A stretch of 64,000 bases of DNA, taken from assembly GCA_964514395.1 (NCBI GenBank), contig CAZEQK010000002.1:1-64000 (forward strand). The letters run 5' to 3'. A program made the translations under genes and the position numbers. Positions 16,369-25,422 of this stretch are shown piece by piece. The stretch comes from CAZEQK01 sp964514395 (GTDB lineage Bacteria; Bacillota; Bacilli; Tepidibacillales; Tepidibacillaceae). Each line of letters opens with the position of its first letter. Within the stretch, counting starts at the first letter, position 1. The notes below the pieces were generated by a model. It saw only the letters and a list, made by a program, of their open reading frames with translations, searched no databases and was not told the origin of the DNA.

Positions 16369-17358
16369 TTATAGCTTGCTAATAAAACGTTTTCTATTTT
16401 TTATATATATTATTTCTTGATAGCCTGATTGTTTGGCAAGCGCTATTGCCTGATCAATCAATTGGCCACTATCATCTGGGAAATGAGCATCAGAGGACAG
16501 GGTAATTGGTACACCATATTGATGAAGAATCTGTAGTAGGCTTGGACTTGGACACATCTCTTTTACTGGATATCTATAGACCAGACCTGTATTGATCTCT
16601 GTAGCGACATCTGCTTTTTTTAAGGTAGCTGCAACCTCCTTATAAAAGGGAAGTAGGAGGGCTTCAGCAGGGCGGTAATTATATACCTTTAAATTGTCTA
16701 AATGAGCAATAATATCAAATAACCCACTTTTTGCAGCCATCCCAACTGTCTCGAATAACTGCTCGTAAAGCTCTAATAAATCAATATGTTCAAACCTTTC
16801 CTTTGTTTCCGGATTGTCAAATCCCCAGCCATCTAAGAAATGAACAGAACCAATAACATAGTCTAAGGAGTATGGACTCAAAAGCTGTTGAAGCTCCTCT
16901 TCTCCACCAATAAAGTAATCTGCTTCTACTCCATAGGAAAGCCCATCTTCTTCTTTAGCCGTTTCTTGAACTACTTCTAAAAATTCATCAATCGAACCAA
17001 TGCTGACCAAATCGAGCCACTTTCTTTGAAGTAATCCAAGGGGAGACTCATCGAGAATCAGATGCTTCTCATAATATGGCTTAAATTCACGGAATCGATA
17101 GAGGTGATCCACTACACCAAATTTTTCTATCCCTTTTGCACGTCCGTGTATCAAATACCGCAACAACCATTCCTTTGAGAAGGAGCCTGCTTTCATCCTC
17201 AAGCTTAATTGCTCCATCAGCTTGTTGATCCATGATAAGGAGTGCTTTTCATCTGAGATAGCTTCTTGATTTGTATAATGAAGTGCTTGGATTGTACGAC
17301 TTAACCAAGAAAGTGAGTATGGACCTTCCTCAAGATGAAAGTGAAAGTCTACCTTCAC
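16369..17358 (-). CDS. PHP-domain phosphoesterase
   Basis: A 329-residue metal-dependent hydrolase of the PHP (histidinol-phosphatase-like) superfamily. Metal ligands are visible in order: HFH (residues 5-7), the Glu of GVEADYF, IGSVHF, IAHLDN and SSDAHF near the C-terminus. GTG start; it overlaps the preceding phosphatase-family stop by 4 bp (GTGA), with AAGGGGG just upstream. It is last in a cluster made of an ABC importer and an alkaline-phosphatase-superfamily enzyme. It probably acts on the imported phosphorylated compound or its product. The substrate is unknown; a plain histidinol phosphatase role is unlikely from context. Confidence 0.85.
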   Translation of the reverse strand: MKVDFHFHLEEGPYSLSWLSRTIQALHYTNQEAISDEKHSLSWINKLMEQLSLRMKAGSFSKEWLLRYLIHGRAKGIEKFGVVDHLYRFREFKPYYEKHLILDESPLGLLQRKWLDLVSIGSIDEFLEVVQETAKEEDGLSYGVEADYFIGGEEELQQLLSPYSLDYVIGSVHFLDGWGFDNPETKERFEHIDLLELYEQLFETVGMAAKSGLFDIIAHLDNLKVYNYRPAEALLLPFYKEVAATLKKADVATEINTGLVYRYPVKEMCPSPSLLQILHQYGVPITLSSDAHFPDDSGQLIDQAIALAKQSGYQEIIYIKNRKRFISKL

Positions 17359-18209
17359 ATCACTTCCCCCTTATCCTCATTCAGCTTAAATCCAGGAATA
17401 GACTTCCTAATCATTTTGTCTGTTCGTGGCAATCCTAAAAGGTGACAGACCATAGGAGCAATGGTTAGCTGAGGTACGCTTCCCTTATACATGCCTGGTT
17501 CAAAATCAGAGCCAATACAAATGAACGGTACTTCCCTCACATCCATCCCTGTTCCACCATGCTGACCATCAGGATTCATACCATGATCAGAGGTAATAAT
17601 AACCTGATAGCCTGCGTCCAGCCAAGTAGGTAGTACACCTGCTAGCATACTATCAACCATAATAGCTTGTCCACGATATTGCTTTGAATCTGAACCAAAT
17701 TTATGTCCTGCATCATCAATACCCATTGAATGAACATAGAGGAAGTCTGGTTCCCAACGTTTTCGTAAATCCTCTGCATCTGCAAAAAGATGCGAATCTG
17801 GGTAGGAATCTTCAAAATAAAATTTTCCATGCTGAATCGGTTGGTTTTTATCATGCTGCTCACGATCGGTCATTGGTTCAAATGGCGCTTTATTATACAA
17901 TTCACTGACCCAATAATAAGCAGCAGCAGCCGTTGTTAAACCATGTTCAATCCCTAAATGGAAGATGCTCTTCTCCTTTGATAACCGTGCTACGTGATTT
18001 GCAGTAATACCATTAACAGAGCTTGGTGTTCCAGTTAATAATACCTCGTATAATGGTCGGGATAAGCTAGGCAATTCGGAAAGTACTTTATAAAATGAAG
18101 CCTGGGAGCTCTCTACTAGATGATTCAGGTATCCCATTGAAGATAAAGCCACATTATAACTTAAACCATCTAAAACTACCATAATTAATTTATTCTTCTG
18201 TTCGTTCAT
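17355..18209 (-). CDS. alkaline-phosphatase-superfamily hydrolase
   Basis: A 284-residue type I phosphodiesterase/nucleotide pyrophosphatase-like protein without signal peptide, so cytosolic. Metal-site motifs: MVVLDGLSYN near residue 10, MGIDDAGHKFG (Asp and His ligands), TSDHGMN and GGTG. The nucleophile is likely the Ser/Thr region around LPSLSRPLYEVLLTGTPSS. The frame opens 15 bp earlier, but GAGGAG overlaps those codons and ATG 18209 (MNEQK) has correct spacing. Placed between the ABC ATPase and PHP genes, it may hydrolyse an imported phosphodiester or phosphonate. Phosphonoacetate hydrolase belongs to the same superfamily. Substrate not determined. Confidence 0.85.
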   Translation of the reverse strand: MNEQKNKLIMVVLDGLSYNVALSSMGYLNHLVESSQASFYKVLSELPSLSRPLYEVLLTGTPSSVNGITANHVARLSKEKSIFHLGIEHGLTTAAAAYYWVSELYNKAPFEPMTDREQHDKNQPIQHGKFYFEDSYPDSHLFADAEDLRKRWEPDFLYVHSMGIDDAGHKFGSDSKQYRGQAIMVDSMLAGVLPTWLDAGYQVIITSDHGMNPDGQHGGTGMDVREVPFICIGSDFEPGMYKGSVPQLTIAPMVCHLLGLPRTDKMIRKSIPGFKLNEDKGEVM

Positions 18210-18249
18210 CACCATTCTCCTCATCGTATTTAATCTAAAGCTGTATCTA

Positions 18250-19293
18250 CTAAATGGCTGTAGTAACTTTATGTTCCTTTAATGCTTTTAATTCTTCAAA
18301 GGGAATAAGCATTTGTATCTCAGTAGCTTCCTTTAACCAGCTATTATGATCATTTAAGGTATCTACAATGATCTCTTTACCCTGAATAGCAACTGTATAT
18401 CGCAAAATATTCCCTAGAACCGTCGCCGATAATATCTTCCCTTGTAGGGTCCAACCTTTGATATCCTTTTGGCTTCCCATCTCTTGAGTCAGTCTAATGG
18501 ATTCTGGACGAATCGCGAAGCTCATTCCTGTTGGAACCTTTTCTCCTAATAAATCAATTAATTCATCTCTAGCAAAGACATTATAATTCCCAATAAACCT
18601 TGCAACAAATTCTGTCCGAGGTGAGGTATAGATTTCCTCAGGGGTTCCTAATTGTACGATTTCTCCTTGATCCATTACACAAACCCTGTCGGATATCATT
18701 AAGGCTTCCTCCTGATCATGGGTAACAAAAATCGTTGTCATTTGTAACTCCTTTTGAATCTGACGAAGCTCCATCCTTAAGCTTTTACGAATCTTAGCAT
18801 CGAGAGCACTTAGCGGTTCATCCAATAATAGGAGTTTTGGCTTTACAGCAAGCGAACGGGCAAGGGCCACTCGTTGCTGTTGTCCACCTGAAAGCTCATG
18901 GGGATAGGAGGCAAATTTATGACTCATATCTATTAATTGAAGCATCTCTTTTACACGCTCATCTATTTCAGCCTTACTAAATCCAGACATTTTTAAGCCA
19001 AAGGCTACATTTTCATATACGGTCATATTAGGAAACAGGGCATAGGATTGAAACACCATCCCTATCTCTCTGTCCTTTGGTGCAAGAGAGGTAATCTCCT
19101 GTCCATCTAAAGTAAAGGTCCCACTCTGCATTTCTGTTAATCCAGAAATACAACGAAGCAATGTACTCTTTCCACAGCCACTAGGCCCTAGTAAAGTCAC
19201 TAATTCACCTTTTTCGATTTCTAATGAAATATCGTTTAAAACCTGATTACTACCATATAATTTCGATGTATTTTCTACTGTAAAATAACTCAA
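18250..19293 (-). CDS. ABC transporter ATP-binding protein, PotA/FbpC/PhnT type
   Basis: About 347 residues: ABC domain with Walker A GPSGCGKST, Q-loop VFQSYALFPNMTV, signature LSGGQQQR, Walker B LLLLDEPLSALDA and switch THDQEEA. A C-terminal regulatory TOBE-type domain starts near residue 245. A GTG frame start lies at 19305, but AAAGGTGG precedes a TTG at 19293 at ideal distance, giving MSYFTVEN. The type serves iron, polyamine, thiamine and 2-aminoethylphosphonate importers. Partner permeases lie directly upstream on the same strand. Confidence 0.9.
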   Translation of the reverse strand: MSYFTVENTSKLYGSNQVLNDISLEIEKGELVTLLGPSGCGKSTLLRCISGLTEMQSGTFTLDGQEITSLAPKDREIGMVFQSYALFPNMTVYENVAFGLKMSGFSKAEIDERVKEMLQLIDMSHKFASYPHELSGGQQQRVALARSLAVKPKLLLLDEPLSALDAKIRKSLRMELRQIQKELQMTTIFVTHDQEEALMISDRVCVMDQGEIVQLGTPEEIYTSPRTEFVARFIGNYNVFARDELIDLLGEKVPTGMSFAIRPESIRLTQEMGSQKDIKGWTLQGKILSATVLGNILRYTVAIQGKEIIVDTLNDHNSWLKEATEIQMLIPFEELKALKEHKVTTAI

Positions 19294-19307
19294 TCGTAAA
19301 ACCACCT

Positions 19308-20105
19308 TTAACCTATTTTAGGTAATTTTGAAATGAATTTGCTAAACTTCGTAAAGATTGCTGACAATATTAGTACAAAAATAAAATAGGAGATCGCAAC
19401 AGCACTTGCCAAATGACCACTTTCATTCAAGCGATTGTAAAGATAGATTTGTATCGTTTCAAAATGGCTCCCAACAAGCATATTTACTAACACAAATTCA
19501 CCAAACAAAATTGAGAAGGAAAGCAACGTCGATACGATCACCCCAGGAAAAATATTTGGAAGAATAATAAGTCGAAGTGTACTCATTTTATTGGCACCTA
19601 ATAGCTCTGCAGCATCGACCAATTCTACTGCATTAATTGTCCTCATACTATTACGTATTCCTTGATACATATAGGGTAAAATAGCAACAAAATAAGCACC
19701 GATAAGAATGTAAATCGTTCCAGAAATAGCAAATGGCCAAGATGAATAAATTCTTATCAATCCTACTGCCGCTACCACTCCTGGTACTGCATAGGGTAGT
19801 AACACTAAGATATTTAATAATTTTTCCAAACGAGGAAAGTAAATAATAACAATAAAGATAGTTGGAAGCATAACAAATAGGCTTAAAGTAACACTGATCA
19901 CCGATATTAACAATGAATTCCATAGTGCATCGATAAAGCGTGGATCATGGAATAAATCAGAAAACCATTGTAAAGTCCATGACTGAGGTAAAAGTGTATT
20001 CTGCCACTCTTTTGCAAAGGAGTAAAATAATGTCGCTACAAGCGGGAGTAACAAATAGATTAACATGATGGTCATCAAACTACGATGAAACAAACGCTTC
20101 TTCAT
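19308..20105 (-). CDS. ABC transporter permease (second of pair)
   Basis: A 265-residue membrane protein with six helices and the EAA-type loop AVELVDAAELLGANKMSTLRL. It belongs to the PotC/FbpB/PhnV-like permeases. ATG overlaps the stop of the other permease by 4 bp (ATGA), with AGGAGGG upstream, so translation is coupled. Works with the adjacent ATPase and lipoprotein. Confidence 0.9.
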   Translation of the reverse strand: MKKRLFHRSLMTIMLIYLLLPLVATLFYSFAKEWQNTLLPQSWTLQWFSDLFHDPRFIDALWNSLLISVISVTLSLFVMLPTIFIVIIYFPRLEKLLNILVLLPYAVPGVVAAVGLIRIYSSWPFAISGTIYILIGAYFVAILPYMYQGIRNSMRTINAVELVDAAELLGANKMSTLRLIILPNIFPGVIVSTLLSFSILFGEFVLVNMLVGSHFETIQIYLYNRLNESGHLASAVAISYFIFVLILSAIFTKFSKFISKLPKIG

Positions 20106-20956
20106 TGTAAATCCCTCCTGACCTTCACCATCATTTTATTATTGATCCATAAAGCAAAAAGCATAGTTACAGCAAGTAGTATGGCCAATGCAGCCCCTAA
20201 CTGTGGCCTTGTCACTACATCCCCTGCAACCAGTGAGCCAATCCGTATCGAAAGAAGATTATAATTACTACCTACTAAAGCATAGGCAGTAGCATAGGCT
20301 CCCATCGCATTTGCAAATAAGATACTAAAGGTACCAGTCACGCCAGGAAGGATGACAGGAATACCAATATGACGCCAAAATTTAAAGGTTGAAGCTCCTA
20401 GTAAGGCGGCAGCTTCCTTCCACTGCTCACGAATACCATAATAGGTTGGATACAATAGTAATATACCTAAAGGAATTTGAAAATAGATATAGACAAGAAC
20501 TAAGCCTGACCAGCTATATAAATCAAAGTTAGAAAAAATATTTCCACCAAATTCACGAAATAAAAGTGTAAATACTCCGTTATTTCCAAGTAATATAATA
20601 TAGGCAAAGGCTAAAGGAATTCCCGCAAAATTGGATGTCATATTTGACAAAACAAGAATGCGTTCCCTTCCCTTTTCCGAAAATGTTGTAATAGAATAAG
20701 CAGCAAATAACGCGACAACAATTCCAATAATACTAGAAAAAAAAGCGATATATGCGCTATTACGGATGGCTTGCACATAAAAGAGATTGGTAAGACTCGT
20801 TACATATTGACTTAACGTAAATGAGACTCCATCATCAGCCTGAAAGCTAGTGGCAATTAAAGAGATGAGTGGAAGAATTTCAAAACCTATGATTAATAAT
20901 ATAAAAGGCATTAAAGCAAGGAGTAGCATGATCGTCTGTTTCCTTTTTTGTTTCAT
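20102..20956 (-). CDS. ABC transporter permease (first of pair)
   Basis: A 284-residue membrane protein with six helices. The cytoplasmic EAA loop EQWKEAAALLGASTFKFWRH marks a BPD_transp_1 permease of the PotB/PhnU type. ATG at 20956 follows AAGGGGGG; a GTG immediately upstream is less well placed. A terminator-like hairpin separates it from the binding-protein gene, likely giving more binding protein than membrane components. Confidence 0.9.
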   Translation of the reverse strand: MKQKRKQTIMLLLALMPFILLIIGFEILPLISLIATSFQADDGVSFTLSQYVTSLTNLFYVQAIRNSAYIAFFSSIIGIVVALFAAYSITTFSEKGRERILVLSNMTSNFAGIPLAFAYIILLGNNGVFTLLFREFGGNIFSNFDLYSWSGLVLVYIYFQIPLGILLLYPTYYGIREQWKEAAALLGASTFKFWRHIGIPVILPGVTGTFSILFANAMGAYATAYALVGSNYNLLSIRIGSLVAGDVVTRPQLGAALAILLAVTMLFALWINNKMMVKVRRDLQ

Positions 20957-20971
20957 CACTTATCCCCCCTT

Positions 20972-21001
20972 AAAAAAAAGCCCTCTCCCAAGAAGAGGGC
21001 T
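20972..21001 (-). terminator. intra-operon terminator/attenuator
   Basis: Stem AGCCCTCT / AGAGGGCT followed by eight T on the minus strand, between the binding-protein stop (21015) and the first permease start. Typical partial terminator for unequal expression. Confidence 0.85.
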
Positions 21002-21014
21002 AATTCTTGTTGTA

Positions 21015-22121
21015 CTAATTTACATGAACTAATACTTGCTCTTGCCATAATTGTGGTAATTTTTTAGAGGTCTCTTCCCAAACCTTATAGTCCTTAACAG
21101 GCTTAGCGTTTTTATACTGACCTAATGGAATCATTTTTGCAGCAACATCTGCAGGAAGCTTTACATTATCACGAATTGGACGTGCATAGCCCTTCGCAAG
21201 GTTGATTTGGCCCGCATCACTGAAAATATATTCTCTAGTTAGCATAGCAGCATAAGGATGAGGTGCATACTTATTAATCACTGATGCATAGCCACTAACG
21301 ACACTTCCTTCTTGAGGAATCGTTACAACAAATTGATCAGGATTAATTTGTTGACTATAGTTTAATCCATTAAAATCCCAAACTAGTCCAACTTCTATTT
21401 CACCTTTTTCAAAATTAGCAAGCTTCACGTCTACCTTTGAAATACGGTTTTGCTTTGCTAATGTTGCAAAAAAGTCAATTCCTGGTTGAATATTACCTTC
21501 ATCTCCACCATGTGCAATCGCAGCTGCAAGTACTGCCATTTGTGCTTGTGATGCTTTTGTTACATCACCAACTGCAACCTTGTAATCACCATTAAGGATG
21601 TCATCCCAGCTTTTTGGTGGGTTTTTTACTAAATTCTTATTTGTAATAATTGCAATGGTTCCTTGATAACCAACCATCCAATTACCATCTTTATCCTTTG
21701 CCCATGAAGGAACATCATTCCAATAAGATGTTTTATATGGAAGTGTTACTCCTTTTTGTACAGCAACAGGTCCGAATGAAATTCCAACATCACCGATATC
21801 TGCAGTTGCTTTGTCTTTTTCTGCTACAAATTTTGCTACTTCTTCTCCACTAGACATATCTGTATCATTATGTTGAATTCCATATTTCATCGTGATATCG
21901 TTCCATGTATCCTTCCAGTTTGCCCAGCTATCAGGCATCCCTACACTTACAACTGAACCTTCTTCCTTTGCCATTTTTACTATTTCGTCAAGTGACAAAT
22001 CGGTTTTAACCATTTGCTCCTTTGAATCTACAGTTTTATTATCGCTTGAACATGCAGCTAAGCTAAGAACAAGACTTAATATCATCGTGAATAATAAAGC
22101 ATTTCTTAAAAACTTCGGCAT
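21015..22121 (-). CDS. ABC transporter substrate-binding lipoprotein
   Basis: A 368-residue lipoprotein with lipobox LAAC (Cys near residue 24) and the extracellular-solute-binding family 1/6 fold used for iron, polyamine, thiamine or phosphonate ligands (VGMPDSWANWKDTWNDI, WDFNGLNYSQQIN, SGYASVINKYAPHPYAA). AGGAGGAG ribosome site. First gene of the five-to-six-gene importer and hydrolase operon running to 16369. Ligand unknown; cytosolic phosphatase-family neighbours point to a phosphate-ester or phosphonate. Confidence 0.9.
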   Translation of the reverse strand: MPKFLRNALLFTMILSLVLSLAACSSDNKTVDSKEQMVKTDLSLDEIVKMAKEEGSVVSVGMPDSWANWKDTWNDITMKYGIQHNDTDMSSGEEVAKFVAEKDKATADIGDVGISFGPVAVQKGVTLPYKTSYWNDVPSWAKDKDGNWMVGYQGTIAIITNKNLVKNPPKSWDDILNGDYKVAVGDVTKASQAQMAVLAAAIAHGGDEGNIQPGIDFFATLAKQNRISKVDVKLANFEKGEIEVGLVWDFNGLNYSQQINPDQFVVTIPQEGSVVSGYASVINKYAPHPYAAMLTREYIFSDAGQINLAKGYARPIRDNVKLPADVAAKMIPLGQYKNAKPVKDYKVWEETSKKLPQLWQEQVLVHVN

Positions 22122-22470
22122 TCTATTACTCCTCCTAAAATTTTATGTTATGTTTTCGTTTTTCTAAAGTTAACTATAAAGAATATTTGTAAAGTTGGTT
22201 TTATCAAAATAATAAGGATTTGTTAACATAATTGATAATTGTAAAGATTTTTTTAAGTGTGTTAAGAAAATATTTTTTTATACCTGTTTTATAGACAAAC
22301 ACTTGATATATTAGGCTTTTACTACTATCTATTATCCAAATAATTGTTGGACCTCTTTAATATGGATAAATATTCCGCTAATTAACATAAATGCTAAATC
22401 CTAATCTTGTGTCCACCTTAAATATTCCGTATGATAGTCACGTAATACAGAATGTATGAGGGGGTTAATG
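22122..22470. promoter_or_regulatory. divergent regulatory region with repeated TT(A/T)ACA boxes
   Basis: A 349-bp AT-rich gap between two divergent genes. Reading the minus strand toward the importer operon there are four TTAACA/TTTACA hexamers (22260-22265, 22240-22245, 22221-22226, 22188-22193). These resemble the PhoP-box hexamer of Bacillus, but spacing is 19-33 bp rather than a clean 11-bp array, so Pho control is only a suggestion. Confidence 0.35.
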
Positions 22471-24417
22471 ATGAATTTTAAAAAAACTTTAAGTATTATT
22501 GGACTCATTGCACTTTTAATTACCTTTATTCCTTTTTCACAAATCTCTGTGCAGGCAACAACAAGTGGTGATGTCGTCATTAATGAAATCGCTTGGATGG
22601 GGACAACGACAAGCTATGCTAATGAATGGATGGAGCTTTATAATAATACAGCGACCACCGTTGACTTAACTGGCTGGACTTTAACTGCAGCAGATGGAAG
22701 TCCTAGCGTTTCCTTAAGTGGTACGATTTCTCCACACGGTTATTACTTATTAGAAAGGACAGATGATACTTCGGTACCAAATTCGACAGCTAATTTAATC
22801 TATACTGGTAACTTAAGTAATAGTAGAGAAGTCCTTGAACTAAAGGATAATACAGGCCTACTCATTGACCAAGTAGATAGCTGGTATGCTGGGGACAATA
22901 CAACAAAGGCAACAATGGAACGTATTGATCCAACAGTTAGTGGAACGACTGCAACCAACTGGGTTTTGTCAAACCAAGCCTATTCTGTTGGATTTGGTAC
23001 ACCAAAGCTAGACAATTCCCAAACTAGCCTACCAGGTGAAAACCTTCATAATGTATCCAATGATCCAGGAGCTATTAATGTATACTTTAACAAAAGCGCT
23101 TTAGATCATTATGCTACCGCTGGTAATAAAGCAAATTACAATGTCAATTTAGAAAACAGGCTGCTAGAAAGAATAAATAATGCAACGACCTCCATCGATA
23201 TGGCTACCTATGAAATTAATCTTCCTAAGATAGTAAACGCATTAATGCAAAAAGCCTCACAGGGTATTAATATTCGAATCATCGCTGATGCAAAGGATGC
23301 AACAGACCCAAACTACATAGATCGATACAAAACCATGCGTCTTTATATAGAAGAAATGGAGCGTGGATTAGATGGAGTGGTCGGAACAAGTGATGACATC
23401 CATGTATTCTCTGATTCCATCATGTTCGCTGTAGAGGATCAAACCCTACGACCTAATTACAATCTACCAGCAGCTCCAAGTGATTTTCCTTATGTAAGTA
23501 CAACCGTAGGAGCGACAGCTTATTCTGGCTATATGATTGCCGACGCTGAACAAAAAACAGATGGAACCTATTATTCACCAGCTGATCAAATGCACAATAA
23601 ATTTGTCCTAGTCGATGGTCAATGGGTTTGGACAGGAAGCTGGAATTATACCGTAACAGGGCTTTATGGAACAAATACCAATATGCAAAATGGCATATTA
23701 GGTGGAAACACACAAAACTCCGTCGAAATCAACTCGACTGATTTAGCAAATGTTTATGAGACGGAATTTGATGAAATGTGGGGAAGTACGACATTGACAC
23801 CAAACCCTGCTCTGTCTAACTTCCATTCGCGTAAAACAGATAACACCCTACACAGTGTTAATGTTGGTGGAAAAACCGTCGAAGTCTATTTCTCTGCTGG
23901 CGATAATGCCATTGGAAAAATGAGAGACTTGATAAAGAATCATGCCGATTATAATACCTACTTTGATATCTTTGCTTGGTCTGATCAAGGACTAGTCGAT
24001 GAATTGAAATATAAGTGGGAGGGCTCCTATAATGATCTACAGGGAACGAAAACAGGCTTTGATATAAAAGGAGTATTTGACGGAGACTATTGGAATCAAT
24101 GGTGGTCTGCTTCTGTAGATATGACAGGACGCACAGCAAGTCAAACCAGTACAGGTAACCCAAATACTCGCTGGAACAATCCAGCCCCTGTCTATTCAGA
24201 TCAAGAGGATAGAAAGCTTCATAGTAAAACCATGATTGTCGATGTGAATACCACTAGTGATCCAACGGTAGTCATCGGATCGACGAATTGGAGTAATAAT
24301 GGAAATGACGTCAATGATGAAAACATGCTCTTTATCCATGATGCCAATATTGCTAACCAATTCCTACAGGAATTCTATGCAAGATATTCTAAAGCAGGTG
24401 GTCAGATCCCCCAATAG
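22471..24417 (+). CDS. secreted lamin-tail-domain / phospholipase D-like phosphodiesterase
   Basis: A protein of about 648 residues. Signal peptide (residues 1-29), lamin-tail domain at about 32-150 (VVINEIAWMGTTTSYANEWMELYN), then two phospholipase D-like halves. HKD motifs: HNKFVLVD near residue 374 followed by TGSWNYT, and HSKTMIVD near 582 followed by GSTNWS. LTD plus PLD fusions are secreted nucleases or phosphodiesterases. GAGGGGG lies upstream; ATG 22471 has better spacing than the two earlier ATGs. Divergent from the phospho-compound importer operon. Released phosphodiester products could feed that importer (inference). Confidence 0.9.
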   Translation: MNFKKTLSIIGLIALLITFIPFSQISVQATTSGDVVINEIAWMGTTTSYANEWMELYNNTATTVDLTGWTLTAADGSPSVSLSGTISPHGYYLLERTDDTSVPNSTANLIYTGNLSNSREVLELKDNTGLLIDQVDSWYAGDNTTKATMERIDPTVSGTTATNWVLSNQAYSVGFGTPKLDNSQTSLPGENLHNVSNDPGAINVYFNKSALDHYATAGNKANYNVNLENRLLERINNATTSIDMATYEINLPKIVNALMQKASQGINIRIIADAKDATDPNYIDRYKTMRLYIEEMERGLDGVVGTSDDIHVFSDSIMFAVEDQTLRPNYNLPAAPSDFPYVSTTVGATAYSGYMIADAEQKTDGTYYSPADQMHNKFVLVDGQWVWTGSWNYTVTGLYGTNTNMQNGILGGNTQNSVEINSTDLANVYETEFDEMWGSTTLTPNPALSNFHSRKTDNTLHSVNVGGKTVEVYFSAGDNAIGKMRDLIKNHADYNTYFDIFAWSDQGLVDELKYKWEGSYNDLQGTKTGFDIKGVFDGDYWNQWWSASVDMTGRTASQTSTGNPNTRWNNPAPVYSDQEDRKLHSKTMIVDVNTTSDPTVVIGSTNWSNNGNDVNDENMLFIHDANIANQFLQEFYARYSKAGGQIPQ

Positions 24418-24437
24418 AATAAATAAAAAGCAATAGG

Positions 24438-24475
24438 AAAATCCCCAGCCATTTATCATTTGGCTGGGGATTTGT
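24438..24475 (+). terminator. terminator after the PLD gene
   Basis: Stem AAATCCCCAGCCA / TGGCTGGGGATTT, then a T-rich tail. Nearly the same hairpin and tail recur at 32466-32496. Confidence 0.88.
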
Positions 24476-24497
24476 ATTTTCTAATTGTATATTGCTA
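24438..24497. repeat. left direct repeat of the carboxylate island
   Basis: Shares a terminator stem, the identical run GGCTGGGGATTTGTATTTT, and a 17-bp tail ending ATTGCTA (two mismatches) with 32466-32518. In both copies the final CTA is the TAG stop codon (minus strand) of the adjoining gene. Confidence 0.8.
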
Positions 24498-25406
24498 CGA
24501 TTTGTCATTTACTAAGATTGTTTTGGCTATATTCTCATCTAGGTCTTCATATTGATAGTAGCCTATCGTATCATATAGCTCCTGTCTAGTTTGCATATTA
24601 TCAAGTACACTCATTTGTGTTCCTTCATTTTTAATGACTGAAAAAACTTCTTCAACTGCCTTAGCCGCAATTCGCAAGGATGTTACAGGGTAAATAACCA
24701 TACTGTAACCAAGCTCTTCAAATACCTTTGCTGTTAAATAAGGAGTTTTCCCAAATTCAGTCATGTTAGCGAGTAAAGGTACCGTCAGCTCTTTACTCAT
24801 CCTTTCAAACTCCTCTTTACTTGTTAATGCCTCAGGAAATATTGCATCTGCTCCTGCCCTAACGTATTCTCTTGCCCTTTCTATTGCTTGTTCTTCTCCT
24901 TCCACCGCCTTAGCATCTGTTCTTGCAATAACGATTAAAGAAGGGGTTACCTCCTTTATCGTTTTTATCTTTTGTACCATTTCTTCTGGTGATACTAGTT
25001 TTTTTCCGTTTAAATGACCACATTTTTTAGGCAGTTCCTGATCCTCTATTTGGACCGCAGCAACTCCAGCTTCTACCATTTCCTTAGCTGTACGAGCTAC
25101 ATTTAGTATGCCACCAAAGCCAGTATCTATATCTACTAACAAGGGAAGGTTTGTTGATCGGATGATGTCCTTTGCTCTGACCACGATTTCATTAGAAAAA
25201 ATTATTCCTAAGTCAGGTAATCCTCTGCTAGCAGTATATGCAGCTCCAGAGAGATAAAGGGCTTGAAATCCTACTTTTTTTGCTATTAGTGCAGCCATCC
25301 CATTATGTACACCTGGAATTTTTAAAATAGCTGGATTTCTCATTAATTCTAAAAATTCTTGAGATAACTCCTGCTGACTCTTTTGCTTTTCAACAAGCCA
25401 AGTCAT
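24495..25406 (-). CDS. prpB: 2-methylisocitrate lyase (PrpB/MmgF)
   Basis: A 303-residue member of the isocitrate lyase/PEP mutase superfamily. It is very close in pattern to B. subtilis MmgF (YqiQ): GMAALIAKKVGFQALYLSG, DIDTGFGG (Mg-binding Asp), the catalytic Cys loop KKCGHLNGK (residues about 125-133), and ARTDA. It cleaves 2-methylisocitrate to pyruvate and succinate. Methylcitrate synthase and dehydratase genes are not next to it; instead transporters for carboxylates follow. This suggests the lyase acts on an imported tricarboxylate (inference). It is last in the minus-strand island. Confidence 0.92.
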   Translation of the reverse strand: MTWLVEKQKSQQELSQEFLELMRNPAILKIPGVHNGMAALIAKKVGFQALYLSGAAYTASRGLPDLGIIFSNEIVVRAKDIIRSTNLPLLVDIDTGFGGILNVARTAKEMVEAGVAAVQIEDQELPKKCGHLNGKKLVSPEEMVQKIKTIKEVTPSLIVIARTDAKAVEGEEQAIERAREYVRAGADAIFPEALTSKEEFERMSKELTVPLLANMTEFGKTPYLTAKVFEELGYSMVIYPVTSLRIAAKAVEEVFSVIKNEGTQMSVLDNMQTRQELYDTIGYYQYEDLDENIAKTILVNDKS

Positions 25407-25422
25407 ATTTTTACCCCATTTC

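Noticed and set aside
24495..25406. Phosphonopyruvate mutase linked to the phospho-compound operon
   Set aside because: The KKCGHLNGK loop and overall match to MmgF indicate methylisocitrate lyase; a terminator and repeat separate the loci.
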